Shown here: one piece after another, positions 17,584 through 25,584 of the stretch | Layout of the letters: every line of letters begins with the position of its first letter | Position numbering within the stretch: the first letter of the stretch is position 1 | Assembly (NCBI RefSeq): GCF_021403115.1 | Contig: NZ_JAJSSH010000001.1 | Location: 587,676-651,675, forward strand | Origin: Sphingobium sufflavum | Lineage (GTDB): Bacteria > Pseudomonadota > Alphaproteobacteria > Sphingomonadales > Sphingomonadaceae | Length of the DNA: 64,000 nt | Reading direction: 5' to 3' | Program-made: the position numbers and the translations under genes | Notes under the pieces: generated by a model | The model's input: only the letters and a program-made list of their open reading frames with translations | What the model was told of the DNA's origin: nothing | The model's database searches: none

Positions 17584-18990
17584 ATGTCCCACCAGTTCCA
17601 TCCCACCGTGCTGCGCGACTATGATATTCGCGGCGTCGTGGGCGAGACATTGTCGGACCGGGATGCCCATGCCATCGGCCGCACCTTCGGTACGCTGGTG
17701 GCGCGGGCGGGGGGCAGCCGGGTCGCCGTGGGCTATGACGGGCGGCTCAGTTCGCCCCGGCTGGAGGCGGCGCTGGTCGAGGGGCTGAACGCATCGGGGA
17801 TCCACGCCGTCCGTATCGGCCTCGGCCCGTCGCCGATGCTATATTATGCGGAAGCCGAGCTGGATGTGGAGGGCGGCATCCACATAACCGGCAGCCATAA
17901 TCCCGCCGAGTATAATGGCTTCAAGATGGTGTTTCAGCACCACCCCTTTTTCGGCGAGGATATTCAGCGTCTGGCGCGCATGGCAGCGGCGGGCGACTGG
18001 GTGGAGGCGGTTTCGCGGGGGCAGGGCGGTGCACCTGCGGGCAGCGAGACGGTCGCCATTATCGACCGCTATGTCGCCCGGCTGATGCAGGGGTTCGACG
18101 GCCAGCCCTTCCGCATCGGCTGGGACGCGGGCAATGGCGCGGCCGGTCCCGTGGTGGAGAAGCTCGTCCAGTTGCTGCCGGGTGAGCATCATACGCTGTT
18201 CACCGATGTCGACGGCCATTTCCCGCATCATCATCCCGATCCTACCGAGGAGCGGAATCTGGCTGACCTGCGCGCGCTTGTCGCGGAAAAGACACTCGAT
18301 TTCGGAGTGGCTTTCGACGGCGACGGCGACCGGATCGGCGTTGTCGACGGCACGGGCCGCGTGGTGTGGGGGGACCAGTTGCTCGCCATCCTGGCCGGGC
18401 CGGTGCTCAAAGACCTGCCCGGAGCCACGATTATCGCGGATGTGAAGGCCAGCCAGTCGCTGTTCGACCGGGTGGCCGAACTGGGCGGGGCGCCGCTGAT
18501 GTGGAAGAGCGGCCACAGCCATATGAAGTCCAAAATGAAGGAAACAGGCAGTCCGCTCGCCGGGGAGATGAGCGGCCACATCTTCTTCGGCCATGATTTC
18601 TATGGCTTCGATGATGCGCTCTATGCCGCCGTCCGCCTGATTCGCGCGGCCAGCGGGGTGGCGGGCGGTGTCACGGCGCTGCGCGACGCCATGCCCGCGA
18701 TGATAAACACGCCGGAACTGCGCTTTCCGGTGGAGCAGAGCCGCAAGTTCGCGGTGATCGAGGAGGTGCTGGCGCGGCTGCGCGCGGCGGGGGCGGTGGT
18801 CAACGCCATCGACGGTGCGCGCGTCACCACGGCGGACGGGTGGTGGTTGCTGCGCGCATCCAACACGCAGGAGATGCTGGTCGCCCGTGCGGAGGCGCGC
18901 GACCCGGCCGGGCTGGCGCGGCTGCTGCACCAGATTGATTCGCAACTGGCCGAATCGGGGGCCTCGCGCGGCGGCGGTCTGGTGCATTGA
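17584..18990 (+). CDS. Phosphomannomutase/phosphoglucomutase
   Basis: This alpha-D-phosphohexomutase interconverts hexose 1- and 6-phosphates for envelope polysaccharide and nucleotide-sugar synthesis. In sphingomonads the orthologue (PgmG) serves gellan-type sphingan production. The 468-residue product has all four signatures: the opening FHPTVLRDYDIRGVVG, the phosphoserine loop TGSHNP near residue 103, the metal loop DGDGDRIG, and the sugar-binding GEMSGHIFF. The phosphate-binding RASNTQEMLVAR closes the last domain. The ATG at 17584 follows GGGAG; the ORF extends 13 codons further upstream without support. A structured intergenic RNA candidate lies just downstream. Confidence 0.95.
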   Translation: MSHQFHPTVLRDYDIRGVVGETLSDRDAHAIGRTFGTLVARAGGSRVAVGYDGRLSSPRLEAALVEGLNASGIHAVRIGLGPSPMLYYAEAELDVEGGIHITGSHNPAEYNGFKMVFQHHPFFGEDIQRLARMAAAGDWVEAVSRGQGGAPAGSETVAIIDRYVARLMQGFDGQPFRIGWDAGNGAAGPVVEKLVQLLPGEHHTLFTDVDGHFPHHHPDPTEERNLADLRALVAEKTLDFGVAFDGDGDRIGVVDGTGRVVWGDQLLAILAGPVLKDLPGATIIADVKASQSLFDRVAELGGAPLMWKSGHSHMKSKMKETGSPLAGEMSGHIFFGHDFYGFDDALYAAVRLIRAASGVAGGVTALRDAMPAMINTPELRFPVEQSRKFAVIEEVLARLRAAGAVVNAIDGARVTTADGWWLLRASNTQEMLVARAEARDPAGLARLLHQIDSQLAESGASRGGGLVH

Positions 18991-19030
18991 TCGGCGGGGG
19001 TGCCGCAATTTTGTCATCCCTCCGTAACCC

Positions 19031-19192
19031 TATGGAAACTGCGAATTTTGGGACGGTTGCAAAAACTGCAATCGAGGCGGCCCAATTCGCAGTTGCAAGA
19101 TTTCATGCTGCAGCGCAAAAGGAACGGGCCTTTCAGGCATCCTCTCCTAAAACTCGTAAGGGCCGCCACTTCATTGAGGCGGCCTTTTTTTT
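19031..19192 (+). ncRNA. Candidate trans-acting small RNA with terminator
   Basis: The sequence can form an 11-bp perfect stem (AACTGCGAATT at 19037-19047 with AATTCGCAGTT at 19084-19094), extended by GGG/CCC across a TT bulge. It encloses a 7-bp hairpin (19055-19061 with 19067-19073, loop AAAAC). An apparently unpaired stretch follows, containing CCTCTCCT at 19141-19148, complementary to a Shine-Dalgarno core. A canonical terminator closes it. This architecture is that of anti-Shine-Dalgarno bacterial sRNAs. No ORF in it looks coding. The 5' end is a guess, and I cannot assign it to a known RNA family by eye. Confidence 0.55.
19160..19192 (+). terminator. Rho-independent terminator of the sRNA candidate
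   Basis: A 7-bp GC stem (GGCCGCC at 19161-19167, GGCGGCC at 19178-19184) with a 10-nt loop is followed by eight T. It lies 170 bp after the phosphomannomutase stop and 254 bp before xth, so it more likely ends an intergenic transcript than either gene. Confidence 0.88.
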
Positions 19193-19445
19193 GTCTGGCG
19201 AAGGCGCATGTCCCGCCTGAAATGGGGAAGGGGCATGAAACTGCCCGGCGTGGCGCGCGGATCAACCTGCCGCCGGGATCGCCCACCGCCCCGTGCCGCA
19301 GGGGCAAAGGCTTATGGCTGCATTGCAGCGGTTTTCCCGCTTTTCCGCGCCGTCGCCTACCATTGTGCCATGCAGGAAACGCAACCCTCCGCCCGTCCTG
19401 GTCCCGGCCATTGCGGAACGGTGACAGTCATCCTAGGGACGGGCC

Positions 19446-20252
19446 ATGTCTCAGACCTCTTCCGATACGCTCAAGATCGCATCCTGGAACATCAACAGCG
19501 TCCGCGCCCGGATCGACATCGTCGAACGCTTCCTGACGGAAAGCGCGCCGGACATCCTGTGCCTTCAGGAAACGAAGGTGATGAACGATATCTTCCCGGA
19601 CAGCATGTTCCGGCGGCTGGGCTATAACCATATCATCCTGCACGGCCAGCGCATGCACCATGGCGTCGCCATCGTCAGCAAGGTGCCGATCACTGAGGAC
19701 GACCGGCTCGACTGGCAGGCCAATGGCGAGGCGCGGCATGTCGGCGTGCGGCTCGACAACGGCTTGCGGCTGGAGAATGTCTATGTGCCCGCCGGCGGGG
19801 ACGAGCCGGACCGGACGATCAACCCCAAGTTCGGGCAGAAACTGGATTTCTACGAGCGGATGATCGAATGGTCGGCCAAGCTGACCGTTCCCACCCTGCT
19901 GGTCGGGGACTTCAACGTCGCGCCGCTGGAGTGCGATGTGTGGAGCCACAAGGCGCTCATCAACGTGGTCAGCCATACGCCCGTCGAGGTCGAGTTGCTG
20001 GCGCGGTTGCAGGCGGCGCATGACTGGGTGGATCTGGGCCGCAAGTTCGTGCCCGCGCCGGAGCGGCTCTATACCTGGTGGAGCTATCGCGCGAAGGACT
20101 GGCTGGCGTCGGATCGCGGTCGCCGCCTCGACCATATGTGGGCCAGCCCGGCGGTCGCGGAGAAGGCGACGGCCCATTATGTGCTGGAGGGATGCCGCAG
20201 CTGGGACAAGCCGTCCGACCATGCCCCCCTCATCACCGAGTTCCGCTTTTGA
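19446..20252 (+). CDS. xth: Exodeoxyribonuclease III
   Basis: This is an AP endonuclease/3' repair nuclease of the ExoIII/APE1 family for base-excision repair. The 268-residue product has the family motifs in order: IASWNINSVRAR, LCLQETKV (metal Glu), HHGVAIVSK, the LLVGDFNVAP catalytic Asp-Asn, WWSYR, and the C-terminal SDHAPLI with the catalytic His. The length is normal. Its stop overlaps the TTG start of ribA (TTGA at 20249), so the two are coupled. Confidence 0.95.
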   Translation: MSQTSSDTLKIASWNINSVRARIDIVERFLTESAPDILCLQETKVMNDIFPDSMFRRLGYNHIILHGQRMHHGVAIVSKVPITEDDRLDWQANGEARHVGVRLDNGLRLENVYVPAGGDEPDRTINPKFGQKLDFYERMIEWSAKLTVPTLLVGDFNVAPLECDVWSHKALINVVSHTPVEVELLARLQAAHDWVDLGRKFVPAPERLYTWWSYRAKDWLASDRGRRLDHMWASPAVAEKATAHYVLEGCRSWDKPSDHAPLITEFRF

Positions 20253-21334
20253 GCGAGTCGCGCGCCGCTGCCCGTGCCATTGACGCGCTGCGGCGTGGCT
20301 GGGCGGTGCGCGTGCGCGGCGGCGATGCACAGGCGCTGCTGATCCTGCCGGTGGAGGGCGTCGGCACAGTCGATCTGGCCACCTTCGATCCGGCGGGTGT
20401 CGCGCCGCTGCTGCTGTCGGGCGCGCGGGCGGCGACGCTGAAGCTGGTCAACCAGCGCGACGCCGCCGACCCGGAGCATGGCGTGCTGGTCGAGCGGCCC
20501 GTCCCGCTCAACGCCAGTGCGGAGGCGTCGCTGGCCCTCGCCATGGCCACCGCCGATCCGGTGCGCGACCTGATGACCCCGCTCAAGGGACCATATCACG
20601 CCCTGCCGCTGGCCCATCCTGACCTCGCTGCCGCCGCGCTGCGTCTGGCCCGCCATGCGGGACTGCTCCCGGCCTTCTTCGTTGGGGCCGATGATGGCGT
20701 GGACGCGACCGAGGTGAGTGTCGAGGCCGTGGACGCCTATGAGGACAGTGGTCGCCTCGTCATCGCGGCCCGTGCGCTCCTGCCGGTGGAGGTGGATACG
20801 CGCGCGGAGATCGTCGCCTTTCGCTCCGTCGAAGACCCGCGCGAGCATGTCGCCCTGATTTTGGGCACGCCGGACGAAACGCCGCCCGTCGTACGCCTGC
20901 ACAGCGAATGTCTGACCGGCGACGTGCTGGGCAGCCTGAAATGCGATTGCGGGCCGCAACTCCATGCGGCCCTGCACGAGATCGCCGGTTCGCGCTGGGG
21001 CGTCCTCCTCTACCTGCGGCAGGAGGGGCGGGGGATCGGCCTCATCAACAAGCTGCGCGCCTACCAGTTGCAGGATCAGGGATTCGACACGGTCGACGCC
21101 AATGTGCGGCTGGGCTTTCCCATCGACGCGCGTGATTTCTCGGTCGCGTCGCGGATGCTCAGCCTGCTGGGCATCCCGGCGGTGCGCCTGCTCACCAACA
21201 ACCCGGCAAAGGTTGCGCGCCTCGCCGCGGAGGGCATAGAGGTGATCGAGCGGGTACCCCATGCGGTGGACGCCAACCCCCATAATGAACGCTATCTCGC
21301 CACCAAGCGGGACCGCACCGGCCACCAGCTCTGA
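20249..21334 (+). CDS. ribA: GTP cyclohydrolase II with degenerate RibB-like N-terminal region
   Basis: GTP cyclohydrolase II opens GTP to start riboflavin synthesis. Residues ~165-361 hold the catalytic domain: zinc ligands in HSECLTGDVLGSLKCDC, the LYLRQEGRGIGL active-site loop, KLRAYQLQDQG, and the LLTNNPAKV end. Residues ~1-160 align in pattern with the DHBP synthase half of RibBA (AIDALRRGWAVRV, FVGADD) but lack the acidic metal/substrate motif DDEDRENEGD of active RibB, so this half should be catalytically dead. I infer a TTG start at 20249 overlapping the xth stop; no ATG suits. An L,D-transpeptidase gene starts 2 bp after the stop. Confidence 0.9.
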   Translation: MSESRAAARAIDALRRGWAVRVRGGDAQALLILPVEGVGTVDLATFDPAGVAPLLLSGARAATLKLVNQRDAADPEHGVLVERPVPLNASAEASLALAMATADPVRDLMTPLKGPYHALPLAHPDLAAAALRLARHAGLLPAFFVGADDGVDATEVSVEAVDAYEDSGRLVIAARALLPVEVDTRAEIVAFRSVEDPREHVALILGTPDETPPVVRLHSECLTGDVLGSLKCDCGPQLHAALHEIAGSRWGVLLYLRQEGRGIGLINKLRAYQLQDQGFDTVDANVRLGFPIDARDFSVASRMLSLLGIPAVRLLTNNPAKVARLAAEGIEVIERVPHAVDANPHNERYLATKRDRTGHQL

Positions 21335-21336
21335 CG

Positions 21337-21864
21337 ATGGCGGACGGCGTGATCCGGGTCGATACGGCGGCGGGCACGGTGACGCTGGATGGCCTGACCC
21401 TGCCCTGCACCATCGGCAAGGGTGGCGTGAAGGCGGCGGCGGACAAGCGGGAGGGTGATGGCGCGACCCCGCTGGGCACATGGCCGATCCGCACCGTGCT
21501 GCTGCGCCCGGACCGGGTTGTTTCGGCGCTGGCGCCCGCTGTGCCGTGGCGCTGGATCAGGCCGGGGGACGGCTGGTCGGACGATGGCGCGGACCCGGCC
21601 TACAACCGGCCGGTGTCGCTGCCCCATGGACCCTCCCATGAGCGTCTGTGGCGGGACGATCAGGCCTATGACGTGATTATCGTCCTCGGCCATAATGACG
21701 CGCCGCCGGTGCCGGGGCTGGGGAGCGCAATCTTCTTCCACCAATGGGTGCCGGGCGCGGATGGCCAGCCCAAGCCTACCGAGGGCTGCATCGCCGTGTC
21801 GCCGGAATCGATGCGGGCGGTGTTGCCGCTGTTGCGGGTCGGGATGGTGGTGGAAATTATCTGA
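21337..21864 (+). CDS. L,D-transpeptidase (YkuD) family protein
   Basis: The 175-residue product carries the YkuD catalytic signature: His in FFHQW, then PTEGCIAVSPE with the nucleophile Cys 20 residues later. Upstream are KREGDGATPLGTWPI, a hallmark of this group, and an internal VIIVLGHND segment. Such enzymes make 3-3 peptidoglycan crosslinks or attach proteins. No signal peptide is visible in this frame, as in related L,D-transpeptidase-like proteins of alphaproteobacteria, so its location is unclear. It starts 2 bp after ribA and is the last gene of the xth-ribA run. Confidence 0.85.
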   Translation: MADGVIRVDTAAGTVTLDGLTLPCTIGKGGVKAAADKREGDGATPLGTWPIRTVLLRPDRVVSALAPAVPWRWIRPGDGWSDDGADPAYNRPVSLPHGPSHERLWRDDQAYDVIIVLGHNDAPPVPGLGSAIFFHQWVPGADGQPKPTEGCIAVSPESMRAVLPLLRVGMVVEII

Positions 21865-21904
21865 ACGGGACGGACGGCATGTCCCCGCCCCTAATGTACC
21901 GGCC

Positions 21905-24313
21905 TCATTCCATCGCGATCCGCGCCAGTTCCTCCGCCTCGATCAGCAGGCTGTCCTCCGCCTCGCCCTGCGCCACATGCTCCCGGCCGATCATGATGAG
22001 CAGCGGCACGGCCAGCGGGCTGACACGGGGCAGGTCGACATGCAGCAGGGTCTCCGCCGCCCGGTCGATCAGGTCGCCCAGCCGTCCCACGTCGGTCATC
22101 CGCGCCCGCGCGTCGGCCCATGCGGCCTTCAGCAGCAGATGGTCCGGCTCATACCGGCGCAGCACATCATAGATCAGGTCGGTGGAGAAGCTCACCTGCC
22201 GTCCGGTCTTCTTCTTGCCCGGCTGGTGCCGCTCGATCAGGCCGCTGATGACCGCCACGTCGCGAAAGGCGCGTTTCAGCAGGCTCGAACTCTCCACCCA
22301 TTCGATGAACTCATGGTCCAAAATGTCGGCGGAAAAGAGCGCGGCCGGGTCCGTCACCGGCTTCAGCCCATAGACCGCCAGCGCATAGTCGTTGGAGACG
22401 AAGCCGGTCGGCATCAGCCCCAGATGCTCCATCCGCCGGGTCAGCAACATGCCCAGCGACTGATGCGCGTTCCACCCCTCGAAGCTGTAGATGACCATAT
22501 GGTGCAGCCGGTCGTGCGGGAATGTCTCGACCAGCAACTGGTCCGGGCGGGGGAGGCGGGAGCGCAGTTGCTGCATGTCCAGCCACTCATGCACATCCTT
22601 GGGAAAGCGGTGCCAGTCCTGCGGCGACGCCAGAAGCCGCCGCACCCGGTTGGCGAGGTTGGTGGACATGGCCATGCGGGTGCCGCCCCAGCTGGGGATG
22701 CGCGCGGACTTGCTCGACGCCCGCACGATCAGGTCGCTCTCGCTCTGCCGCACCACCTCCAGCGAGGTGCCGGCGAAGAAGAAGCTGTCGCCCGGCGCCA
22801 GGGTAGCGGCGAATCCCTCCTCCACCGTCCCCAGCTTGCGCCCGTTGGCAAAGCGGATGTCGAGCGCGGGCTGGTCCACGATGATGCCTGCGTTCAGCCG
22901 ATGCTGGCTCGCGAATTTGGGGTGGGAAAGGCGCCATGTCCCGTCCGGCAACTCCGTCAGCCGCTGGAACCGGTCATAGACGCGCAGCGCATAGCCGCCG
23001 TTGGCGATGAAGCGCAGTTGCGCGTCCAGCCCCTCCGCATCCAGATCCGCATAGGGGGTGGCGCTGCGGATTTCCGCCAGCAGCGCGGCGGGGTCCAGCG
23101 GTTCGGCGCAGGCCATCGCCATGATATGCTGGGCCAGCACGTCGCGCGCGCCGGGGCGGAAATTGTCGGCATCCCGCGCGCCTTCCTCCACCGCGTCCAG
23201 CGCCGCCTGCGCCTCCAGATATTCGAAGCGGTTGCCGGGGATGATGAGGGCGCGGCTCGATTCGTCCAGCCGGTGGTTGGCGCGGCCGATCCGCTGCAAC
23301 AGGCGCGACGACCCCTTGGGCGCGCCCATCTGGATCACGCAGTCCACGTCGCCCCAGTCGATGCCGAGGTCGAGGCTGGCCGTGGCGACGAGGCCGCGCA
23401 GCCGCCCGTCCGCCATCGCCGCCTCCACCTTGCGCCGGGCATCGCGGCTCAGGCTGCCATGATGGATGCCGACGGGCAGATTCTCGTCATTGGCGGACCA
23501 GATTTCCTGAAAGGTCAGCTCGGCCAGGCTGCGCGTGTTGCAAAAGACCAGGGTCAGGCGGTTGCGCCGTATCTCCTCCATCACCTGCCCGGCGGCATAG
23601 ACGCCCGAATGGCCGGACCAGGGCACGCGCCCTTCCGGGGCCAGGATGCGCAGGTCTGGCGGCGCGCCCGGCTCGCCCTCCACCAGCGTCACATCCTCGA
23701 TGTGGCCCTCGGGAGCCAGCCAGCGGCGATAGGCGTCGGCGTCCGCCACGGTGGCGGAGAGGGCAACGCGGCGCAGCCCCGGATTGATCGCCTGCAACCG
23801 CGCCATGCTCAGCGCCAGCAGGTCGCCGCGTTTTTCGGAGGCAAAGGCATGCACCTCGTCGACGATGATCGTCTGGAGCGTGGCGAAGAAGGTGAAGCTG
23901 TCAGGATAGGACAGCAGCAACGAGAGGGATTCGGGCGTGGTCAGCAGAATCTGCGGCGGCTTTGCCCGCTGCCGCGCCCTGCGGTCCGACGGGGTGTCGC
24001 CGGTGCGCGTCTCGATGCGGATGGGCAGGCCCATCTCCTCGACCGGGGTCAGCAGGTTGCGCTGCACGTCCACCGCCAGCGCCTTCAGGGGCGAGACATA
24101 AAGGCTGTGCAACCCCTCGCGCGGATGGTTCGCCAGATCGACGATGCTGGGGAGGAACCCCGCCAGCGTCTTGCCCGCGCCGGTGGGGGCGACCAGCAGC
24201 GCATGGCGGCCTGCCTCCGCCGCCACCAGCATCCCGGCCTGATGCGTCCGCACGCGCCACGCACGGGCGGCGAACCAGTCGGCGACGGGGGTGGGGAGCG
24301 GCGATGGGTTCAC
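21905..24313 (-). CDS. Lhr-type ligase-associated DEXH-box helicase
   Basis: This is a superfamily 2 helicase of the Lhr type, annotated in many bacteria as the ligase-associated DNA damage response DEXH-box helicase. Motifs in order: Q-region HQAGML, Walker A APTGAGKT, Ia YVSPLKALAVD, TTPESL, Walker B IIVDEVHAF (DEVH), SAT motif ALSAT, then VFCNTRS, LVATASLDLGID and QRIGRANHR. The C-terminal ~400 residues carry the winged-helix and Lhr-core domains. I chose the GTG at 24313 (802 residues); a TTG at 24403 is the only longer start. The usual ligase, exonuclease and phosphoesterase partners are not adjacent. Confidence 0.9.
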   Translation of the reverse strand: MNPSPLPTPVADWFAARAWRVRTHQAGMLVAAEAGRHALLVAPTGAGKTLAGFLPSIVDLANHPREGLHSLYVSPLKALAVDVQRNLLTPVEEMGLPIRIETRTGDTPSDRRARQRAKPPQILLTTPESLSLLLSYPDSFTFFATLQTIIVDEVHAFASEKRGDLLALSMARLQAINPGLRRVALSATVADADAYRRWLAPEGHIEDVTLVEGEPGAPPDLRILAPEGRVPWSGHSGVYAAGQVMEEIRRNRLTLVFCNTRSLAELTFQEIWSANDENLPVGIHHGSLSRDARRKVEAAMADGRLRGLVATASLDLGIDWGDVDCVIQMGAPKGSSRLLQRIGRANHRLDESSRALIIPGNRFEYLEAQAALDAVEEGARDADNFRPGARDVLAQHIMAMACAEPLDPAALLAEIRSATPYADLDAEGLDAQLRFIANGGYALRVYDRFQRLTELPDGTWRLSHPKFASQHRLNAGIIVDQPALDIRFANGRKLGTVEEGFAATLAPGDSFFFAGTSLEVVRQSESDLIVRASSKSARIPSWGGTRMAMSTNLANRVRRLLASPQDWHRFPKDVHEWLDMQQLRSRLPRPDQLLVETFPHDRLHHMVIYSFEGWNAHQSLGMLLTRRMEHLGLMPTGFVSNDYALAVYGLKPVTDPAALFSADILDHEFIEWVESSSLLKRAFRDVAVISGLIERHQPGKKKTGRQVSFSTDLIYDVLRRYEPDHLLLKAAWADARARMTDVGRLGDLIDRAAETLLHVDLPRVSPLAVPLLIMIGREHVAQGEAEDSLLIEAEELARIAME

Positions 24314-24435
24314 GGATGGGGATATAGGGGGCGTGTTCGGGACGCCCAAGCCCGGTGCAGCGCGTCCACAAAGGCCTCCCTGTCTATCGTCACCTCGGAT
24401 CAAGTCGGAAACTGTACCCTATGAAAATGTAACCG

Positions 24436-24469
24436 CCTTCCGTTCGTCCTGAGCTTGTCGAACCGAAGG
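24436..24469. repeat. REP-like palindrome, TTCGTCCTGAGCTTGTCGAA type
   Basis: The arms CCTTC-C-GTTCG and CGAAC-C-GAAGG flank the core TCCTGAGCTTGT. This core is a dispersed intergenic repeat familiar from sphingomonad genomes. A related partial copy in opposite orientation lies at 26982-27009. Confidence 0.7.
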
Positions 24470-24635
24470 GCGGGCGAAGCCCAACGACCGTTCTTGCCCT
24501 TCAATGTGGCTTCAAGAGTGAAGTACAGCCCTTCGACATTCAAGGATTCACCCGCTTTCCTTCGACGTTGGCGGCAGCGGATCATCGCCCTGCCGACAGA
24601 ATCGGGCCATAACTCAGGAACAGGAAAAAGCGGAA

Positions 24636-24654
24636 CCCCGGATCACTTCCGGGG
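24636..24654. repeat. Short palindrome CCCCGGA...TCCGGGG
   Basis: Seven-bp arms (24636-24642 and 24648-24654) around TCACT. The motif with flanking GTGACGC resembles another dispersed intergenic element seen in alphaproteobacteria. There is no T run, so it is not a terminator. Confidence 0.5.
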
Positions 24655-24716
24655 TGACGCCAGCACTGCCGCTGGACATTATCCGACCTTGCCGCAGACT
24701 TCCTTTGATGCCCGCC

Positions 24717-24800
24717 TCAATGCCCGAAAATCAGCCACAGGATGATGATGACGGGGATCGGCACGCCGACCAGCCACAATAACAAACCCTTGCCCATCAT
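24717..24800 (-). CDS. 27-residue membrane peptide
   Basis: This short ORF encodes a single hydrophobic helix: MMGKGLLLW, then a VGVPIPVII core and a WLIFGH end. A strong Shine-Dalgarno sequence (GAGGAG) ends five bases before the double ATG at 24800/24797, which supports real translation. Tiny proteins with a G-K-LLLWL-G-PIP pattern occur in alphaproteobacteria, but I cannot name the family. It should insert in the inner membrane. It is divergent from hisG, 109 bp away. Confidence 0.6.
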   Translation of the reverse strand: MMGKGLLLWLVGVPIPVIIILWLIFGH

Positions 24801-24909
24801 CCGTCTCCTCGTTGTGCAACCTGCCTGAATCAGACGTTTCGGACGCGCCATGGTTCCGTGGGCGCACGGGCCGTTGCCCTTTGGGCGTTCAGGCCCTAAA
24901 TCGCGCGCC

Positions 24910-25584
24910 ATGACTCACCCCGCGCCCCAGCCGCTGATCTTTGCCATCCCCAAGGGCCGTATCCTCGAAGAGGCGCTGCCGTTGCTCGCCAAGGCCGGGA
25001 TCGAGCCGGAGGCGGAATTCCATGCCAAGAGCAGCCGTGCCCTGAAATTCGCGACCAATGTGCCGGGCCTGTCGATCATCCGCGTGCGCGCCTTCGACGT
25101 CGCGACCTTCGTCGCGCATGGCGCGGCGCAGATCGGCATCGTCGGGTCGGACGTGATCGCGGAGTTCGATTATTCGGAACTCTACGCGCCCGTCGACCTT
25201 GGCATCGGCTATTGCCGCCTGTCGGTCGCGGAGCCGGTCGGGCTGGACGCGGAGGATCAGGCCGGGCTGAGCCATGTGCGCGTCGCTACCAAATATCCCC
25301 ACCTCACCCGCCAATATTATGAGGCGCAGGGGGTTCAGGCGGAGTGCGTGAAGCTGAACGGCGCGATGGAATTGGCCCCGTCGCTGGGTCTCTCGCGGCG
25401 GATCGTGGACCTTGTTTCGTCCGGCGCGACGCTGAAGGCTAACGGGCTGGTCGAGACGGCGCGGATCATGGAGATCACCTCCCGCCTCGTCGTCAACCGG
25501 GCGGCGATGAAGATGCGCGCCGCCGAACTGGTGCCGCTGGTCGAACGCTTCCGCACCGCCGTGGAGACGAGCGATGCCGCTTAG
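24910..25584 (+). CDS. hisG: ATP phosphoribosyltransferase, short form HisG
   Basis: HisG joins ATP and PRPP in the first, feedback-controlled step of histidine synthesis. The 224-residue length and the absence of the C-terminal regulatory domain mark the short form, which needs HisZ; hisZ is not in the window. Motifs visible are [16 protein letters not shown] at the start, [24 protein letters not shown] and the PRPP loop [14 protein letters not shown]. The ATG at 24910 is the standard start. hisD overlaps the end by 11 bp, so the two are one operon. Confidence 0.95.
   Translation: MTHPAPQPLIFAIPKGRILEEALPLLAKAGIEPEAEFHAKSSRALKFATNVPGLSIIRVRAFDVATFVAHGAAQIGIVGSDVIAEFDYSELYAPVDLGIGYCRLSVAEPVGLDAEDQAGLSHVRVATKYPHLTRQYYEAQGVQAECVKLNGAMELAPSLGLSRRIVDLVSSGATLKANGLVETARIMEITSRLVVNRAAMKMRAAELVPLVERFRTAVETSDAA

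Larger units (their letters stand above)
18991..19445. other. 455-bp gap holding the sRNA candidate
   Basis: No protein gene is credible here. The first ~200 bp contain the structured RNA candidate and its terminator (19031-19192). The remaining 250 bp before xth are GC-rich and show no further structure that I can support. Confidence 0.6.
24314..24716. other. Intergenic stretch with REP-like palindromes
   Basis: This 403-bp region lies between the helicase start and the small membrane peptide gene. It contains the two palindromic elements listed at 24436-24469 and 24636-24654. A divergent gene is absent. The rest shows lower GC than its neighbours but no coding frame I can support. Confidence 0.5.

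Noticed and set aside
21695..24424. Open frame of 909 codons on the plus strand opposite the helicase
   Set aside because: It is an antisense shadow of a GC-rich gene: His/Arg/Gln/Gly-rich with no domain, while the minus strand holds all helicase motifs.
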